This document shows, piece after piece, positions 52,008-61,008 of a stretch of 64,000 bases of DNA. The DNA is from Lentisphaerae bacterium RIFOXYA12_64_32 (GTDB lineage Bacteria > Verrucomicrobiota > Lentisphaeria > Oligosphaerales > YB12-FULL-65-16): contig MHBL01000195.1 in assembly GCA_001803235.1 (NCBI GenBank), positions 1 to 64,000 of the forward strand. The letters are read 5' to 3'. The translations under genes were made by a program, and so were the position numbers. The notes under the pieces were generated by a model that searched no databases, was not told where the DNA came from, and saw only the letters and a list, made by a program, of their open reading frames with translations. The first letter of the stretch is position 1. Every line of letters begins with the position of its first letter.

Positions 52008-52724
52008 ATGGTCCCAAAGCGCAAAAAGAAGAAGTTTCGGCCGTTCAAGAAATGGCGCCAGTTGCCCCCTGGCGTGCCGCAGGCCATCGTGTCCGCGATA
52101 CGACTGGTCCGCTGGACGACCCGGGTGCGCGCCGTGGACCCGACCGGATTCCTGGTCAGCGGCGAACCGCGCCCCCTGATCGTCGTGCTCTGGCACAACC
52201 GACTGCTGTTCACTCCGTCCTATATCCCGCGGCAGCACCTGCAGAAGGCATTTGCCCTGATCAGCCCGTCGCGCGACGGCGAGTATGCCACGGCCTTCGC
52301 CAGGCTGTTCGGACTCGGCACCGTCCGCGGTTCCACGCGCAAGGGCGGAACCGCGGGACTGTTCGGACTCCGCAGCCGACTCGATGAAGGCCACATCATT
52401 GTACTGACCGTGGACGGCCCGCGCGGCCCTCTGTACACGGTACATCCCGGCGCCGGCGCCCTGGCGCAACTCAGTGGCGCCCCGGTCCTGCCGGTCGGCA
52501 TCAACGCCCCGTCCCGCTGGGAATTCAAGAGCTGGGACCGCACCGTGGTCCCCAGGCCGTTCTCCACCGTCGAACTACGGGTGGGGCCGCTGCTGCACAT
52601 TCCTCGCGATTCGGAGGGCGTCGACCGCGGGCGGGCCTGCGGCATGATCCACGACGCCCTGATGCAGATCACCGACGATCGCCGTGCGGGCGAACGCGGT
52701 CCGGGGCCAGCCGTCGCGCACTGA
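52008..52724 (+). CDS. DUF374 lysophospholipid acyltransferase-like protein
   Basis: A 238-residue protein with a basic N-terminus (VPKRKKKKFRPFKKWR). It has the acyltransferase signatures WHNRLL (H63), SPSRDGEY (87-94), RGST (107-110) and VDGPRGP (135-141). Members of this family are predicted to add acyl chains to lipid A-like or lipid precursors at the inner membrane. No strong ribosome site is seen. It is followed by a MITE (52743) and then a cytidylate-kinase-like gene. Confidence 0.87.
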   Translation: MVPKRKKKKFRPFKKWRQLPPGVPQAIVSAIRLVRWTTRVRAVDPTGFLVSGEPRPLIVVLWHNRLLFTPSYIPRQHLQKAFALISPSRDGEYATAFARLFGLGTVRGSTRKGGTAGLFGLRSRLDEGHIIVLTVDGPRGPLYTVHPGAGALAQLSGAPVLPVGINAPSRWEFKSWDRTVVPRPFSTVELRVGPLLHIPRDSEGVDRGRACGMIHDALMQITDDRRAGERGPGPAVAH

Positions 52725-52742
52725 CGCTCTACGACCACGCGA

Positions 52743-52878
52743 CAGGGCTGTTTCTTTTTCGGTTTCCAGGAGTTCGGCCGGTGGCTCGGACGGTCCCCGG
52801 CCGAAGGGAACTGCGGTCCGGGACGTCCCGCGCCACAATGCGTTCGATGCCCCAAAAGGCGAAAAAGAAACAGCCCTG
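52743..52878. mobile_element. MITE family A variant with different core
   Basis: It has perfect 19-base terminal inverted repeats, CAGGGCTGTTTCTTTTTCG (52743-52761) and its complement (52860-52878). Its flanks ACCACGCGA (52734-52742) and GCCACGCGA (52879-52887) match at 8 of 9 bases, a probable target duplication. The first 12 bases match the other family A members. A family B-like repeat fills the middle (52781-52836). Confidence 0.85.
52781..52836 (+). repeat. family B-like repeat nested in a MITE
   Basis: It begins GTGGCTCGGACGG and ends GTCCCGCGCCAC, like the larger copies at 8153 and 13450, but is only 56 bases long. It lies inside the element at 52743-52878. Confidence 0.65.
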
Positions 52879-52983
52879 GCCACGCGATCACGGGACTTGC
52901 CTTTCGCTGTTCTTGCCCTTACTGTACTGATAGGGGTGCGGGGCAAGACCGACAGGCTTGTACGTTCTGGGAGTCACGGTTCC

Positions 52984-53700
52984 ATGGCAAACCAAATACC
53001 GTTCGACAAGTGCAGCAGTTATCTCCGCAGCCAGGGGCGGCGGGCCAAGACTTCGGAGAGCCGTGGTTTCGCGCTGCCGCGTGCGCCCGTGGTCACCCTT
53101 TCGCGGCAGGCGGGCGCCAACGGGGTGGAGGTGGCGGAGAGACTCGCCAAGTTTCTGCGCCGACACGACCCGCATGAACCCTGTCCATGGACGGTCTTCG
53201 ACAAGGGTCTGGTTCACCGCGTCTGCCAGGATCACAATCTCGAGAAGAAGATCGAGGCGTTCATGCCGGAGGACCGGATCTCGCAGATCGAGGATCTGGT
53301 CGGAGAGATGCTCGGACTGCATCCCGCGCAATGGACGTTGGTCGAGAAGACCTCGGAGACCATCCTGCAACTGGCCGAGATTGGCTACGCCATCGTGGTC
53401 GGGCGCGCCGCGAATGTCGTCATCGGCTTCGTCCCCAACGCGTTCCATGTCCGTCTGGTCGGTTCCGAGGACCGGCGCTGCAAGCGCATTCAGGAACTGC
53501 GCGGCTTGAGCGCCGCGAAAGCCCTGGCCCACCTCCGAAGCATTGACCGCGGCCGCCGCCGTTATGTCAAGTACCATTTCGACGCGCACGTCGACAACAA
53601 CCTGCTGTACCACCTGGTCATCAATACCGACCGGCTGACGGCGCAGGAAGCCGCCGAAACGATCGGCGGCGCAGTGCTGAAGACCGTCGAACACGAGTGA
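52984..53700 (+). CDS. cytidylate kinase-like protein
   Basis: A 238-residue protein. VVTLSRQAGANGVEVAERLA near 36-55 is the P-loop-like element of the cytidylate-kinase-like family, and R-x-x-R pairs follow (GSEDRRCKRIQE near 160-170, SIDRGRRRYVKYHF). The family is related to Cmk but often of unknown substrate. The start (ATG 52984, GGGAG about ten bases upstream) is the first credible one; the longer reading lies in the MITE. Confidence 0.82.
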   Translation: MANQIPFDKCSSYLRSQGRRAKTSESRGFALPRAPVVTLSRQAGANGVEVAERLAKFLRRHDPHEPCPWTVFDKGLVHRVCQDHNLEKKIEAFMPEDRISQIEDLVGEMLGLHPAQWTLVEKTSETILQLAEIGYAIVVGRAANVVIGFVPNAFHVRLVGSEDRRCKRIQELRGLSAAKALAHLRSIDRGRRRYVKYHFDAHVDNNLLYHLVINTDRLTAQEAAETIGGAVLKTVEHE

Positions 53701-53880
53701 CGAGGGGGCGGGGAGCGGGAGGGATGGGGGTTGAGAGCAGAAGGCTGAAAGTTGAAAGCTGAGGTTCAGAGTCTGGAATACCCTGCGACTGCACTGCATC
53801 CACTTCAGGCTTCAGGTTTCAGGCTTCATCCCTCATCCCTTGCCTCTATCGTGGCGGTTCTCAGTCAGGTGGCACCGGCC

Positions 53881-54531
53881 TCACACCCCAAGATCGGCCA
53901 GGGCGATGTCCGCAATCCCATGGCGGATGACGTCCGGCCCGACGGTCCGGAGCTGATCGGCTGGAAAGCTCTGCTCGACCGCCACGCAGCGCATGCCGGC
54001 CGCCTTGGCCGCCTGGACACCGTTGAGCGCGTCCTCCACCACACAGCAGGCGCCGGGCGTTAACCCCATCTTCCTGGCCGCCGCCAGGTAGATGTCCGGC
54101 GCCGGCTTCTTGCGTGCCACATCCTCGCCCACGACCAGGACCGCGAACCGCTCGAGCCGGATGCCGATCGCCCGCAGATTGGCCTCCACCTTGATCCGGT
54201 CGGCGCTTGAGGCGACCGCCACCTTCAGCCCGGCTGCATCCAGCCGGTCCAAGAGCTCATGGACCCCGGGAAACGCCCGAATGCGATCGGGAAGCATCTC
54301 AAGGTAGATTTCGTAGACCCGCTTCTTCATTGCCGGCGTGTAGCGCACGCCGTACAACTCGGCAACGCCGCCAATGTAGCGGTCCTCGCCCGCGCCCACA
54401 AAGGGTAGGAAGTCCTCCGGTTGCGCCGCAACGCCGAACTCCTTCAACCCGGCGATGGCAGCAGCGTTGATGACCGGTTCCGAGTCGGTCAGGACTCCAT
54501 CCATATCGAAGATCACGGCGCGAGTCGTCAT
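53881..54531 (-). CDS. HAD-family phosphatase (beta-phosphoglucomutase-like)
   Basis: A 216-residue HAD hydrolase. The nucleophile motif is VIFDMDGVLTDSEP (D9, D11), followed by the cap domain, VASSADRIKVE for motif II, ARKKPAPDIYL for motif III (K) and VVEDALNGVQAAKAAGM for motif IV. It probably converts beta-glucose-1-phosphate or hydrolyses a sugar phosphate. It lies convergent with the cytidylate-kinase-like gene. The start is preceded by CCCTGAACCCCGGAACCTCC, a repeat-like leader rather than a clear ribosome site. Confidence 0.9.
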   Translation of the reverse strand: MTTRAVIFDMDGVLTDSEPVINAAAIAGLKEFGVAAQPEDFLPFVGAGEDRYIGGVAELYGVRYTPAMKKRVYEIYLEMLPDRIRAFPGVHELLDRLDAAGLKVAVASSADRIKVEANLRAIGIRLERFAVLVVGEDVARKKPAPDIYLAAARKMGLTPGACCVVEDALNGVQAAKAAGMRCVAVEQSFPADQLRTVGPDVIRHGIADIALADLGV

Positions 54532-54534
54532 GGG

Positions 54535-54572
54535 GAGGTTCCGGGGTTCAGGGTTCAGTGTTCGGGTTTCAG
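54535..54572 (-). repeat. repeat-like leader before the HAD gene
   Basis: On the minus strand it reads CCTGAAACCCGAACACTGAA and then CCCTGAACCCCGGAACC before the ATG. It closely resembles 14320-14365 before the GH20-like gene. A related tract lies at 56330-56395. Confidence 0.6.
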
Positions 54573-54814
54573 GCGGGCACGTCAGAGTCGAGTCCTTGGC
54601 GTCTGGTACGGGAGCAAACATGCACTGACGTTAGCCCCGGTCGGGTGAGGTGTCAACTGCCGCGACTCAACCGCGAAGCGTTTTCGGCCGGTGCAATGAC
54701 CGCCCCCGCCGGCCTGGCGCCGGCGGTAGAGAAAATCGGACGGCTGAACGAACGGCCAAACCACGCCGTTCATTCGGAAGCCGGGTTCGACCCGCTATAT
54801 TGACCTCCGGTCTC

Positions 54815-56221
54815 ATGTCAACACCCGACGACAGTCCGACGCTGGAACAGTCCATGCGCATCATCACCGTGGCCGGTTGCCTGGCCATGGTGTACTACAC
54901 CTGCATCAGTTGCCCCGTAGTGACGGATTTCTGCCGCGAGTTGGGCGCCTCCGAGCTTCAGTTCGGACTGCTGGCCGGACTGCCCATGATCCTGCTGGTC
55001 ATGCAGTTTGTCGGTGCCTACCTCACAGACCGGGTGCCCCGCCGCAAGCCCTACTTCATGGTGCTGGAGATCAGCGCCCGGCTGGTCTGGATCCCGGCAG
55101 CGTTCCTGCCCTTGCTCTTCCCGCGCATCCCCGATTCGGTCCTGATCCTGGTCTTCCTCGGCGCCGTGGTGGTGAACGGGGCCCTGAGCAACGTGGATAC
55201 GCCGCTGTGGTTCTCCTGGATCAGCGACCTGGTACCGCGCCGGATCCTGAACCGCTACTGGGGCCAGCGTCAGCAGTACATGACGCTTGTCTGGACCCTG
55301 GCGTTCCTGGCCGTGGTCGCCATGACTTGGCTGGCCAAGTCCCTGTCGGCGCGGCAGATGCTCCCGATTCTGGTCTCGGTCGGGTGCGTGGCCGGGGTCG
55401 CGGACATCCTGCTGTTCACCTGGGTGCGGGAACCGCCGAACCTCATGAATCCGGACAGCCATCCGCTACAGGTCCTGCTGGCCCCCCTCCTGCATCGCGA
55501 GTACCGCACCTTGGTGCTGTTCAGTTGCGCATTCTCTGCCGCCGCCCTGCTGGGGGCGGGGTTCATGCAGATCTACGTTCTGGACGTGCTGAAGATTCCG
55601 GTCTGGAAAACCACTCTGATCTGGTGCACCGCTGGCCTCGGCGCCGCTACGACCGCTCCGGTGTTCGGACGGATCGCGGACCGACATGGGCATCGGCCGG
55701 TTTTGCTGCTGTGCATGCTGTTCAAGCCGATGATCGCCGCGGTGTTCCTCTTTGTCACTGCCGGAAACGCGTTCGTGGTCCTGAGCATCGCCTTCTTCCT
55801 CGACAGCATGCTGAACGGAGGCTACATGATCGCCGTAAACGGCTACATGCTGAAGATGGCGCCGCGCATGAGCCGCTCCATGTTCATCGCCGCCCTGACT
55901 GCCCTGTCCGGAATCGCCGGCGGGCTGGGTGCCATCCTGGGCGGCCTGATCCTCCGCGAATACCGGGACTTCTCGGCTTGTGTCTTCGGCATGAACTGGT
56001 GCAACTACCATGTCGTTTTTCTGCTGAGTTTCATCCTCCGCGCCCTCTGCATCCCTCTGGCTGCGGCAGTGCGGGAACCGACCAGTTCCGGCACACTGGT
56101 GGTCCTGAACGCGCTGGTGGGCCAGTGGCCCATGCGCCTCATCGTCTTCCCCGTCGGGCTCTATCGACGCTTCCTCTCAGCCGAAGAGCAGGAGGAAAAC
56201 GAACCGACCGGACGGGACTAG
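54815..56221 (+). CDS. MFS transporter
   Basis: A 468-residue membrane protein with about twelve hydrophobic helices and the MFS loop motif between helices 2 and 3 (YLTDRVPRRKPYFM). A second R-x-x-D-R-x-G-x-R-P-like motif, FGRIADRHGHRPVLL, stands between helices 8 and 9. An amphipathic C-terminal tail ends EEQEENEPTGRD. It likely exports or imports a small solute; substrate unknown. The ATG at 54815 was chosen because it directly precedes the polar N-terminus (STPDDSPTLEQSMR); upstream codons lie in non-coding sequence. Confidence 0.88.
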   Translation: MSTPDDSPTLEQSMRIITVAGCLAMVYYTCISCPVVTDFCRELGASELQFGLLAGLPMILLVMQFVGAYLTDRVPRRKPYFMVLEISARLVWIPAAFLPLLFPRIPDSVLILVFLGAVVVNGALSNVDTPLWFSWISDLVPRRILNRYWGQRQQYMTLVWTLAFLAVVAMTWLAKSLSARQMLPILVSVGCVAGVADILLFTWVREPPNLMNPDSHPLQVLLAPLLHREYRTLVLFSCAFSAAALLGAGFMQIYVLDVLKIPVWKTTLIWCTAGLGAATTAPVFGRIADRHGHRPVLLLCMLFKPMIAAVFLFVTAGNAFVVLSIAFFLDSMLNGGYMIAVNGYMLKMAPRMSRSMFIAALTALSGIAGGLGAILGGLILREYRDFSACVFGMNWCNYHVVFLLSFILRALCIPLAAAVREPTSSGTLVVLNALVGQWPMRLIVFPVGLYRRFLSAEEQEENEPTGRD

Positions 56222-56430
56222 GCAACCTTGTCCTGCCCGGACGCGGGACTAGAGTACGCCGAGAATACGCAACTCGGGTTTCAGGTGTCAGGAATGTGCA
56301 ACATATTCACCCATAGAGTGTTACTTCCTGAAAGAGCCGTCGGCAAACTCAGGCCCTGCCCCTGAAACCTGACACCCGAAACCCAAAACCTCCCCGCCCC
56401 GGCCCCGAAGGCCTGCGGAGACCGCGAACC

Positions 56431-57246
56431 GTGCCAGCTTCTCCGACACAACCAGACGACCAGCCGGACTCGGGCGAAACCACGAACCGCGCCTGCCCCA
56501 GCGCACCCGAACCGCGGCACCTGATCCACGCCGCGCATTCGGTGGCACAGCCGGATGTCTATCTGGAACAGCGCAACGGCACGCGACTGCTGTGCAAGGA
56601 CTTTTCGGCGCGGCCGTGGTTGTGCCGGGTCCTGTTCTCGCGGCCGGTGGCGCACCGTGAATACCGGGTGCTGACGCGACTCCAGGGCTTGACCGGCGTG
56701 CCTCGCGTCGAGACCCCCGTGAACGACGAACGCTTGTACATGGAGTTCATTGACGGCCCCGGCGCCCTGGTCGATACCACCCATGCCCGCCCGGACCAGA
56801 TCCCGCCCGCGCAATTCTTCACCGACCTGAAGCGCGTTCTCCACGCCGTGCACGAGCGTGGCGTCACCCATGGGGATATCCGCCGCGGCAATGTGCTGCG
56901 GGATCAGCGCGGTCAGCCGTGCCTGATCGATTTCGCCACGGCGCTGGACTGGAACCGAGTCCCGCGCTTTTTGCGCCAACGCCTGGCGCCGGTCCTCGAA
57001 CACGTCGATATCCTGGCCGTGCTGAAGCTGCAACGCCACTACCATCCCGACTCTTTGACGCCGGAAGAGGCCCGACTCCTGGACCACCAGCCCTGGTACA
57101 TCCGGTTCCCGAAATTCCTGCGTAAGCGCGTCTACCGGGGCCTGATCAAGCAGAAGGACTGGCGCAAGCGCTGGGGTCGATTGCGTGCGGCCTGTTCCGG
57201 GGCGAAGCCGCCTGCCGCCAACGAGTCGGAAAGCACGGGCGGTTGA
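56431..57246 (+). CDS. small kinase-like protein (RIO/LPS-kinase type)
   Basis: A 271-residue protein with GTG start 56431, preceded by GGAG ten bases upstream. The kinase-like core has RLLCKDFSARPW (possible ATP lysine), YMEFIDGPGALVD (hinge), HGDIRRGNVL (catalytic loop) and CLIDFATALDW (metal-binding Asp). It is shorter than most kinases and lacks the activation segment, like RIO or lipopolysaccharide core kinases. It may phosphorylate a lipid A-core sugar or an envelope molecule (inference). Confidence 0.7.
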   Translation: MPASPTQPDDQPDSGETTNRACPSAPEPRHLIHAAHSVAQPDVYLEQRNGTRLLCKDFSARPWLCRVLFSRPVAHREYRVLTRLQGLTGVPRVETPVNDERLYMEFIDGPGALVDTTHARPDQIPPAQFFTDLKRVLHAVHERGVTHGDIRRGNVLRDQRGQPCLIDFATALDWNRVPRFLRQRLAPVLEHVDILAVLKLQRHYHPDSLTPEEARLLDHQPWYIRFPKFLRKRVYRGLIKQKDWRKRWGRLRAACSGAKPPAANESESTGG

Positions 57247-57284
57247 AGGTCCAGAACCGGCCCTGCAACCCGGTGCCGCTCGGT

Positions 57285-57342
57285 AAAGTGGCCGGACCGG
57301 CTCGGTCCCGCGACCGCCGGAGCGAGCCGCTCCGGCCACTTT
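57285..57342. repeat. long hairpin after the kinase-like gene
   Basis: Twenty-base arms AAAGTGGCCGGACCGGCTCG and CGAGCCGCTCCGGCCACTTT pair at 19 of 20 positions around an 18-base loop. It stands between the stop at 57246 and the MITE at 57364, and may act as a terminator. Confidence 0.65.
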
Positions 57343-57363
57343 GTGGCAACACGCCCCCTCCCG

Positions 57364-57517
57364 CAGGGCGGTTTCAAGATCCGGCGCCGCGTCTCGGAAG
57401 GCCACGCCTCCGCGCACACCTGGTGGGGGCGGCCTGTCCTCAGGCGGCCCCCCCCGGCGTGGGGACACGCCGGGGGTACTCGCCGCACGCTACGGTCACG
57501 AATCCTGAAACAGCCCG
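57364..57517. mobile_element. MITE family A, complete 154-bp copy
   Basis: It begins CAGGGCGGTTTCAAGATC and ends GAAACAGCCCG, flanked by a perfect 9-base direct repeat CCCCTCCCG at 57355-57363 and 57518-57526. The inside contains CCCCCGGCGTG-GGGA-CACGCCGGGGG, the same hairpin as in the copy at 7977 but with a paired T-A to C-G change. It lies between the kinase-like and NfeD genes. Confidence 0.88.
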
Positions 57518-57596
57518 CCCCTCCCGAAGCGGAACTTGGTATTGCCGTGCCGTCGGTGTACATTCTCCATAACTGCCGCTGGCAGGGGAGTTGTGC

Positions 57597-59117
57597 ATGA
57601 ATCGTTGGTACAATGTGTGCAAGGTTGTGGCCGTCACGGTGACGGCGCTGGTTGCCGCACTGACCGTGGCGCGATGCCGCGCCGCCGACGCGCCCGCGCC
57701 GGCCGGACTCAACTCGGCAAAGAACGTGTTTGTCCTGCCGGTCGAGGGCCCCATCGACAAGTCGATGCTGTTCGTCTTCCGGCGTGCCTTCAAGCAGGCC
57801 AAGGCCACGCAGCCTGCCGCGGTGATTGTGATGCTGGACACGCCGGGTGGCACGCTTCGGGAGACCGAGGAGATCATCGCCTGGATGCGGTCGATCAAGG
57901 TGCCGACCTACGCCTTCGTCAACCCTCGTGCATTGAGCGCCGGCGCCATCATCAGCCTGGGGACGGACGCCATCTTCATGTCGCCCGGCAGCACGATCGG
58001 CAGCGCCATGCCGATCCTCATCAACCCGATCGGCGGCGGCGTGGAGCAGCTCCCGCCTGAAGTCATGGAGAAAATGCTTTCCGCGGTGCGTGCCATGGTC
58101 CGCGGCCTGGCCCAGGAAAACGGCTACTCGACGGACCTGGCCGTGGCCATGGTCGACCCGAAAGTCGGCTTCAAGGTCGGCGACCACGTCGTCTGCCCGC
58201 CGGGCCAGCTCCTGAACCTCACGGCGAAGGAAGCCATCGAAATCATCCCGCCGATGGACAAACCGCTCCTGGCCCGGGCCATGGTCAGCGACATCCCGTC
58301 GCTGCTCGAGCAGGTGGACCTGAAGGGCGCCAATATCGTGCGTTTTGAGGAGGAAGCCGCGGACCGACTGGCGCGCTACATCACCATGATCGGACCGCTG
58401 CTCCTGGCCTTGGGCGTCCTGTGCCTCTACATCGAGTTCAAGACGCCCGGATTCGGACTGCCCGGCATCGCCGGCATCTCACTGCTGCTTGTCTATTTCT
58501 TCGGACACTTCGTTGCCGGGCTGGCCGGAATCGAGGACATCTTCCTGGTGCTGGTCGGCTTCATCCTGCTGGCGGTCGAAGTCTTCCTGCTGCCGGGCTT
58601 CGGCGTCATCGGGATGCTGGGCATTCTGTGCATGCTGGGCGGCATCATCATGGGGCTGGTCCCGCACGTGCCCACCGACATGCCCGCATTGCCGGACGTC
58701 CCGCCGCTGAACCTGACCGAGTACGTCCGGACCGCGCTGGAGAAGTTTCTGGTCTCGGCCGCCCTGGGCGCCGTCGGCATCTGGGCCCTGAGCAAAGTCC
58801 TGCCCAAGACACCGATGTACCGCCAGCTCGTCCTGCAGAAAACCCTGACGCAGGAGGCCGGCTTCGTCTCCAGCGACTCGCCGAGATACAAGCTGTTCGT
58901 GGGACATGTCGGCGTCGCGGAAACACTGTTGCGCCCGGCCGGCACCGCCACCATCGAAGGCCAGCGGCTCGACGTGGTCAGCTCGGGCGACTACATCCCC
59001 AAGGGCGCCCGCGTCTGCGTCATCCAGACCGAGGGCGGCCGTGTCGTGGTCGAACGCGTCCCGGACACTCCTGCACCGCCCGGCGAAACGGCAGGCTCCA
59101 GCCTGGCAAAGGGCTGA
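57597..59117 (+). CDS. ClpP-like/NfeD membrane serine protease
   Basis: A 506-residue protein; ATG 57597 has GGCAGGGGAG six bases upstream. A signal segment (about 1-30) leads to a ClpP-like serine-protease domain with the nucleophile in ALSAGAI (S114). From about 265 come four or five membrane helices (NfeD membrane part: LLALGVLCLYIEFKTPGFGL), then a short C-terminal beta-barrel (GHVGVAETLLRPAGTATIEG, NfeD OB-fold). NfeD proteases act with stomatin-like partners in membrane quality control. No stomatin gene is next to it. Confidence 0.9.
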   Translation: MNRWYNVCKVVAVTVTALVAALTVARCRAADAPAPAGLNSAKNVFVLPVEGPIDKSMLFVFRRAFKQAKATQPAAVIVMLDTPGGTLRETEEIIAWMRSIKVPTYAFVNPRALSAGAIISLGTDAIFMSPGSTIGSAMPILINPIGGGVEQLPPEVMEKMLSAVRAMVRGLAQENGYSTDLAVAMVDPKVGFKVGDHVVCPPGQLLNLTAKEAIEIIPPMDKPLLARAMVSDIPSLLEQVDLKGANIVRFEEEAADRLARYITMIGPLLLALGVLCLYIEFKTPGFGLPGIAGISLLLVYFFGHFVAGLAGIEDIFLVLVGFILLAVEVFLLPGFGVIGMLGILCMLGGIIMGLVPHVPTDMPALPDVPPLNLTEYVRTALEKFLVSAALGAVGIWALSKVLPKTPMYRQLVLQKTLTQEAGFVSSDSPRYKLFVGHVGVAETLLRPAGTATIEGQRLDVVSSGDYIPKGARVCVIQTEGGRVVVERVPDTPAPPGETAGSSLAKG

Positions 59118-59323
59118 ACCCTGGACTCGACGTCTACAGCGACGACGGACACCCACTGCGACGCCCGGCCCAAACCGGTCACAGGCGCGACAAACACTAC
59201 ACCGCAGAAAGCGCCGTAGACGGAGCCGCCACTCGCGTGTATGTTGTCTTCACGGCGACGGTGCCGTCCTCTCTCTGCCGGTGCGGATTCCGCAGGCAAC
59301 GTCGCCGAAAAGCTCTTTCATAA

Positions 59324-60001
59324 CTCCACCGGCCCGGCCACACCCACTTCCGGGACTTTGACCCACTCACCGCCAGATGGACCTCCGAAGACCCGGCCGG
59401 ATACGCGGATGGGATGAATCTCTACGCCGCGTACGCCGGGGTGAATGGGGTGGATCCATGGGGTTGCGACGACATAGACTTGCCGTCAAGCATGGCGGAC
59501 GAGCTGCGTTTCACGACAGGGCTTCCGCTCTTCGCTCCCAACGAACTTTCCACAGATCCCGGAACTCCCGATTTCGTCGAACGCTTCCTTGCACGGCGGG
59601 AAGGACGCATCGAGGCGCTTCTGCTGGCGCAGGAGCATGACGTTCGAATTCTGGGGATCATCCCGTTCGATGACGGTGTGCAGGATTGCGCTTTGGTGCT
59701 GCTAGCTCTCGGCGACATCTTGCCCAGTAACAGGTTTGCGGAGGGAGCGACGGGGGTAGCCTCGGGTTCCCTCGACCGCCTCGGCGGTTGGGAACGTGCG
59801 GGCAAGATAGCACTGGCAACCGGCGAAACGGCCGCCTGGGCAATCGTGCCCTTGGCTGAAGGACGGTATGCCTCCAACTCCTTCCGCATGGAGCTTGGCC
59901 CCTTAAGAGGCACGTCGTGTCAGGTGAACTTGAAGGCTCCTTGGGATGAGACGGGTAGTATTGCCTCATTTCGTGGAGGACCACCACATCGCTCTTCCTG
60001 A
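59324..60001 (+). pseudogene. Rhs-core shard 1 with variable C-terminal tip
   Basis: The frame opens at 59324 and reads RDFDPLTARWTSEDPAGYAD then MNLYAAYAGVNGVDPWG, the terminal Rhs-associated core. The rest of an Rhs protein is absent: stops lie upstream of 59324. After the core come about 180 residues of an unrecognised C-terminal domain (FTTGLPLFAPNELS, then DGVQDCALVLLALGDILPSN) ending at 60001; this is where Rhs toxins vary. The ATG at 59414 could start a shorter product. It is probably a displaced tip left by recombination. 59118-59323 shows no gene. Confidence 0.6.
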
Positions 60002-60150
60002 TGCATTCGTGGCACATATCCGAAGCAGGCGATACGTTCCGCCCAAGCGTTTGAGAGTTGGCCCTTACGACGTTGAAATGCCTTTCTGGCCCAGAAGGAA
60101 AGGTTGACGTTATTGATCTGAACCTCAGGACAGACACCGCAGAAGCGGCA

Positions 60151-60460
60151 CATTGACAAACCCCTGGCCCGGTTGTACCCGTATCTTGTGGTCCGAACGC
60201 GACAGAGGCGGCGATGAGCGAACTCCGCACAACCCCGACGACAGCGGCTGGCACCGACTCCCTCTACGATGCGCCCCAACCTGTTGGGACCTGTTGGGCA
60301 CCTTTAGGCCAGCTTTTGGGCACCTTTTGGGTGGTGGAAATTGGTTTAACTCGATAACGATCAGCGAGATGCAGAAAACCTTTCGGGTTTTGGCGGGAAA
60401 CTCATATAGTGGGAATTTGAACGGGATCAAAGCAGGATCGTAGTGTGAGTACGTAGTCGG
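60151..60460 (+). repeat. tandem unit repeat R, copy 1
   Basis: The stretch from CATTGACAAACCCCTGGCCC to TAGTGTGAGTACGTAGTCGG recurs at 61787-62133. It includes a short frame IDKPLARLYPYLVVRTRQRR, several ACCTTTNGGG-like short repeats, a hairpin AAAACC-TTTCG-GGTTTT and CATATAGTGGG. The gap from 60461 to 60720 has no supported gene. Confidence 0.7.
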
Positions 60461-60720
60461 TGTCGATGACTCGGTCCTCGGCGGGAGGCGCCGGCCACGA
60501 AAGTCGGGGGAGGAGGGGCTAAAACCGCAGAGGGGGGGGCGCAACGGGAATCATCGCATCCCCTCGCGTGGGAAAATGAGGGATCGCAACCAAGGTGCCC
60601 TGCAAGAGACCCAGGCAGGGCAACCATGCTGAAACGTCCAATCCTTCATGCGGCGGGTATTCTGGGCTATATTCCAAAGAGAGAAGTCTTGTCTGGGTTC
60701 GGAGCAGACCATCGGTGGCT

Positions 60721-61008
60721 ATGAGCCTGACGCTTGAATGGGACGCGACCAAGGCAAGTGCCAACCTGCAAAAGCATCGTGTTTCCTTCGAGGATGCGAT
60801 TGCGGTATTTGCGGACCCGGTGGCGCGCGTCTTTTCAGATGAACTGCATTCGCAGGATGAGATTCGTGAGTTGATCATCGGTCACGGACGGAACGGTCAA
60901 CTCCTGGTTGTGAGTTTCACTGAGCGCCAGTCGGCGGTCCGGCTGATCAGTGCCCGACCGGCCACCCGCTTGGAGCGACGAGACTATGAAGAGAACTGTG
61001 AAAGCTGA
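60721..61008 (+). CDS. brnT: BrnT-type toxin
   Basis: A 95-residue RelE-fold RNase toxin. Family features are complete: LEWDATKASANLQKHRVSFE, the middle ADPVARVFSDELHS, and the end LISARPATRLERRDYEE, in which the conserved E/R/R residues sit. The ATG at 60721 sits at the family's usual start. It overlaps the next gene by 23 bases, the classic toxin-first order of brnTA. Confidence 0.9.
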   Translation: MSLTLEWDATKASANLQKHRVSFEDAIAVFADPVARVFSDELHSQDEIRELIIGHGRNGQLLVVSFTERQSAVRLISARPATRLERRDYEENCES

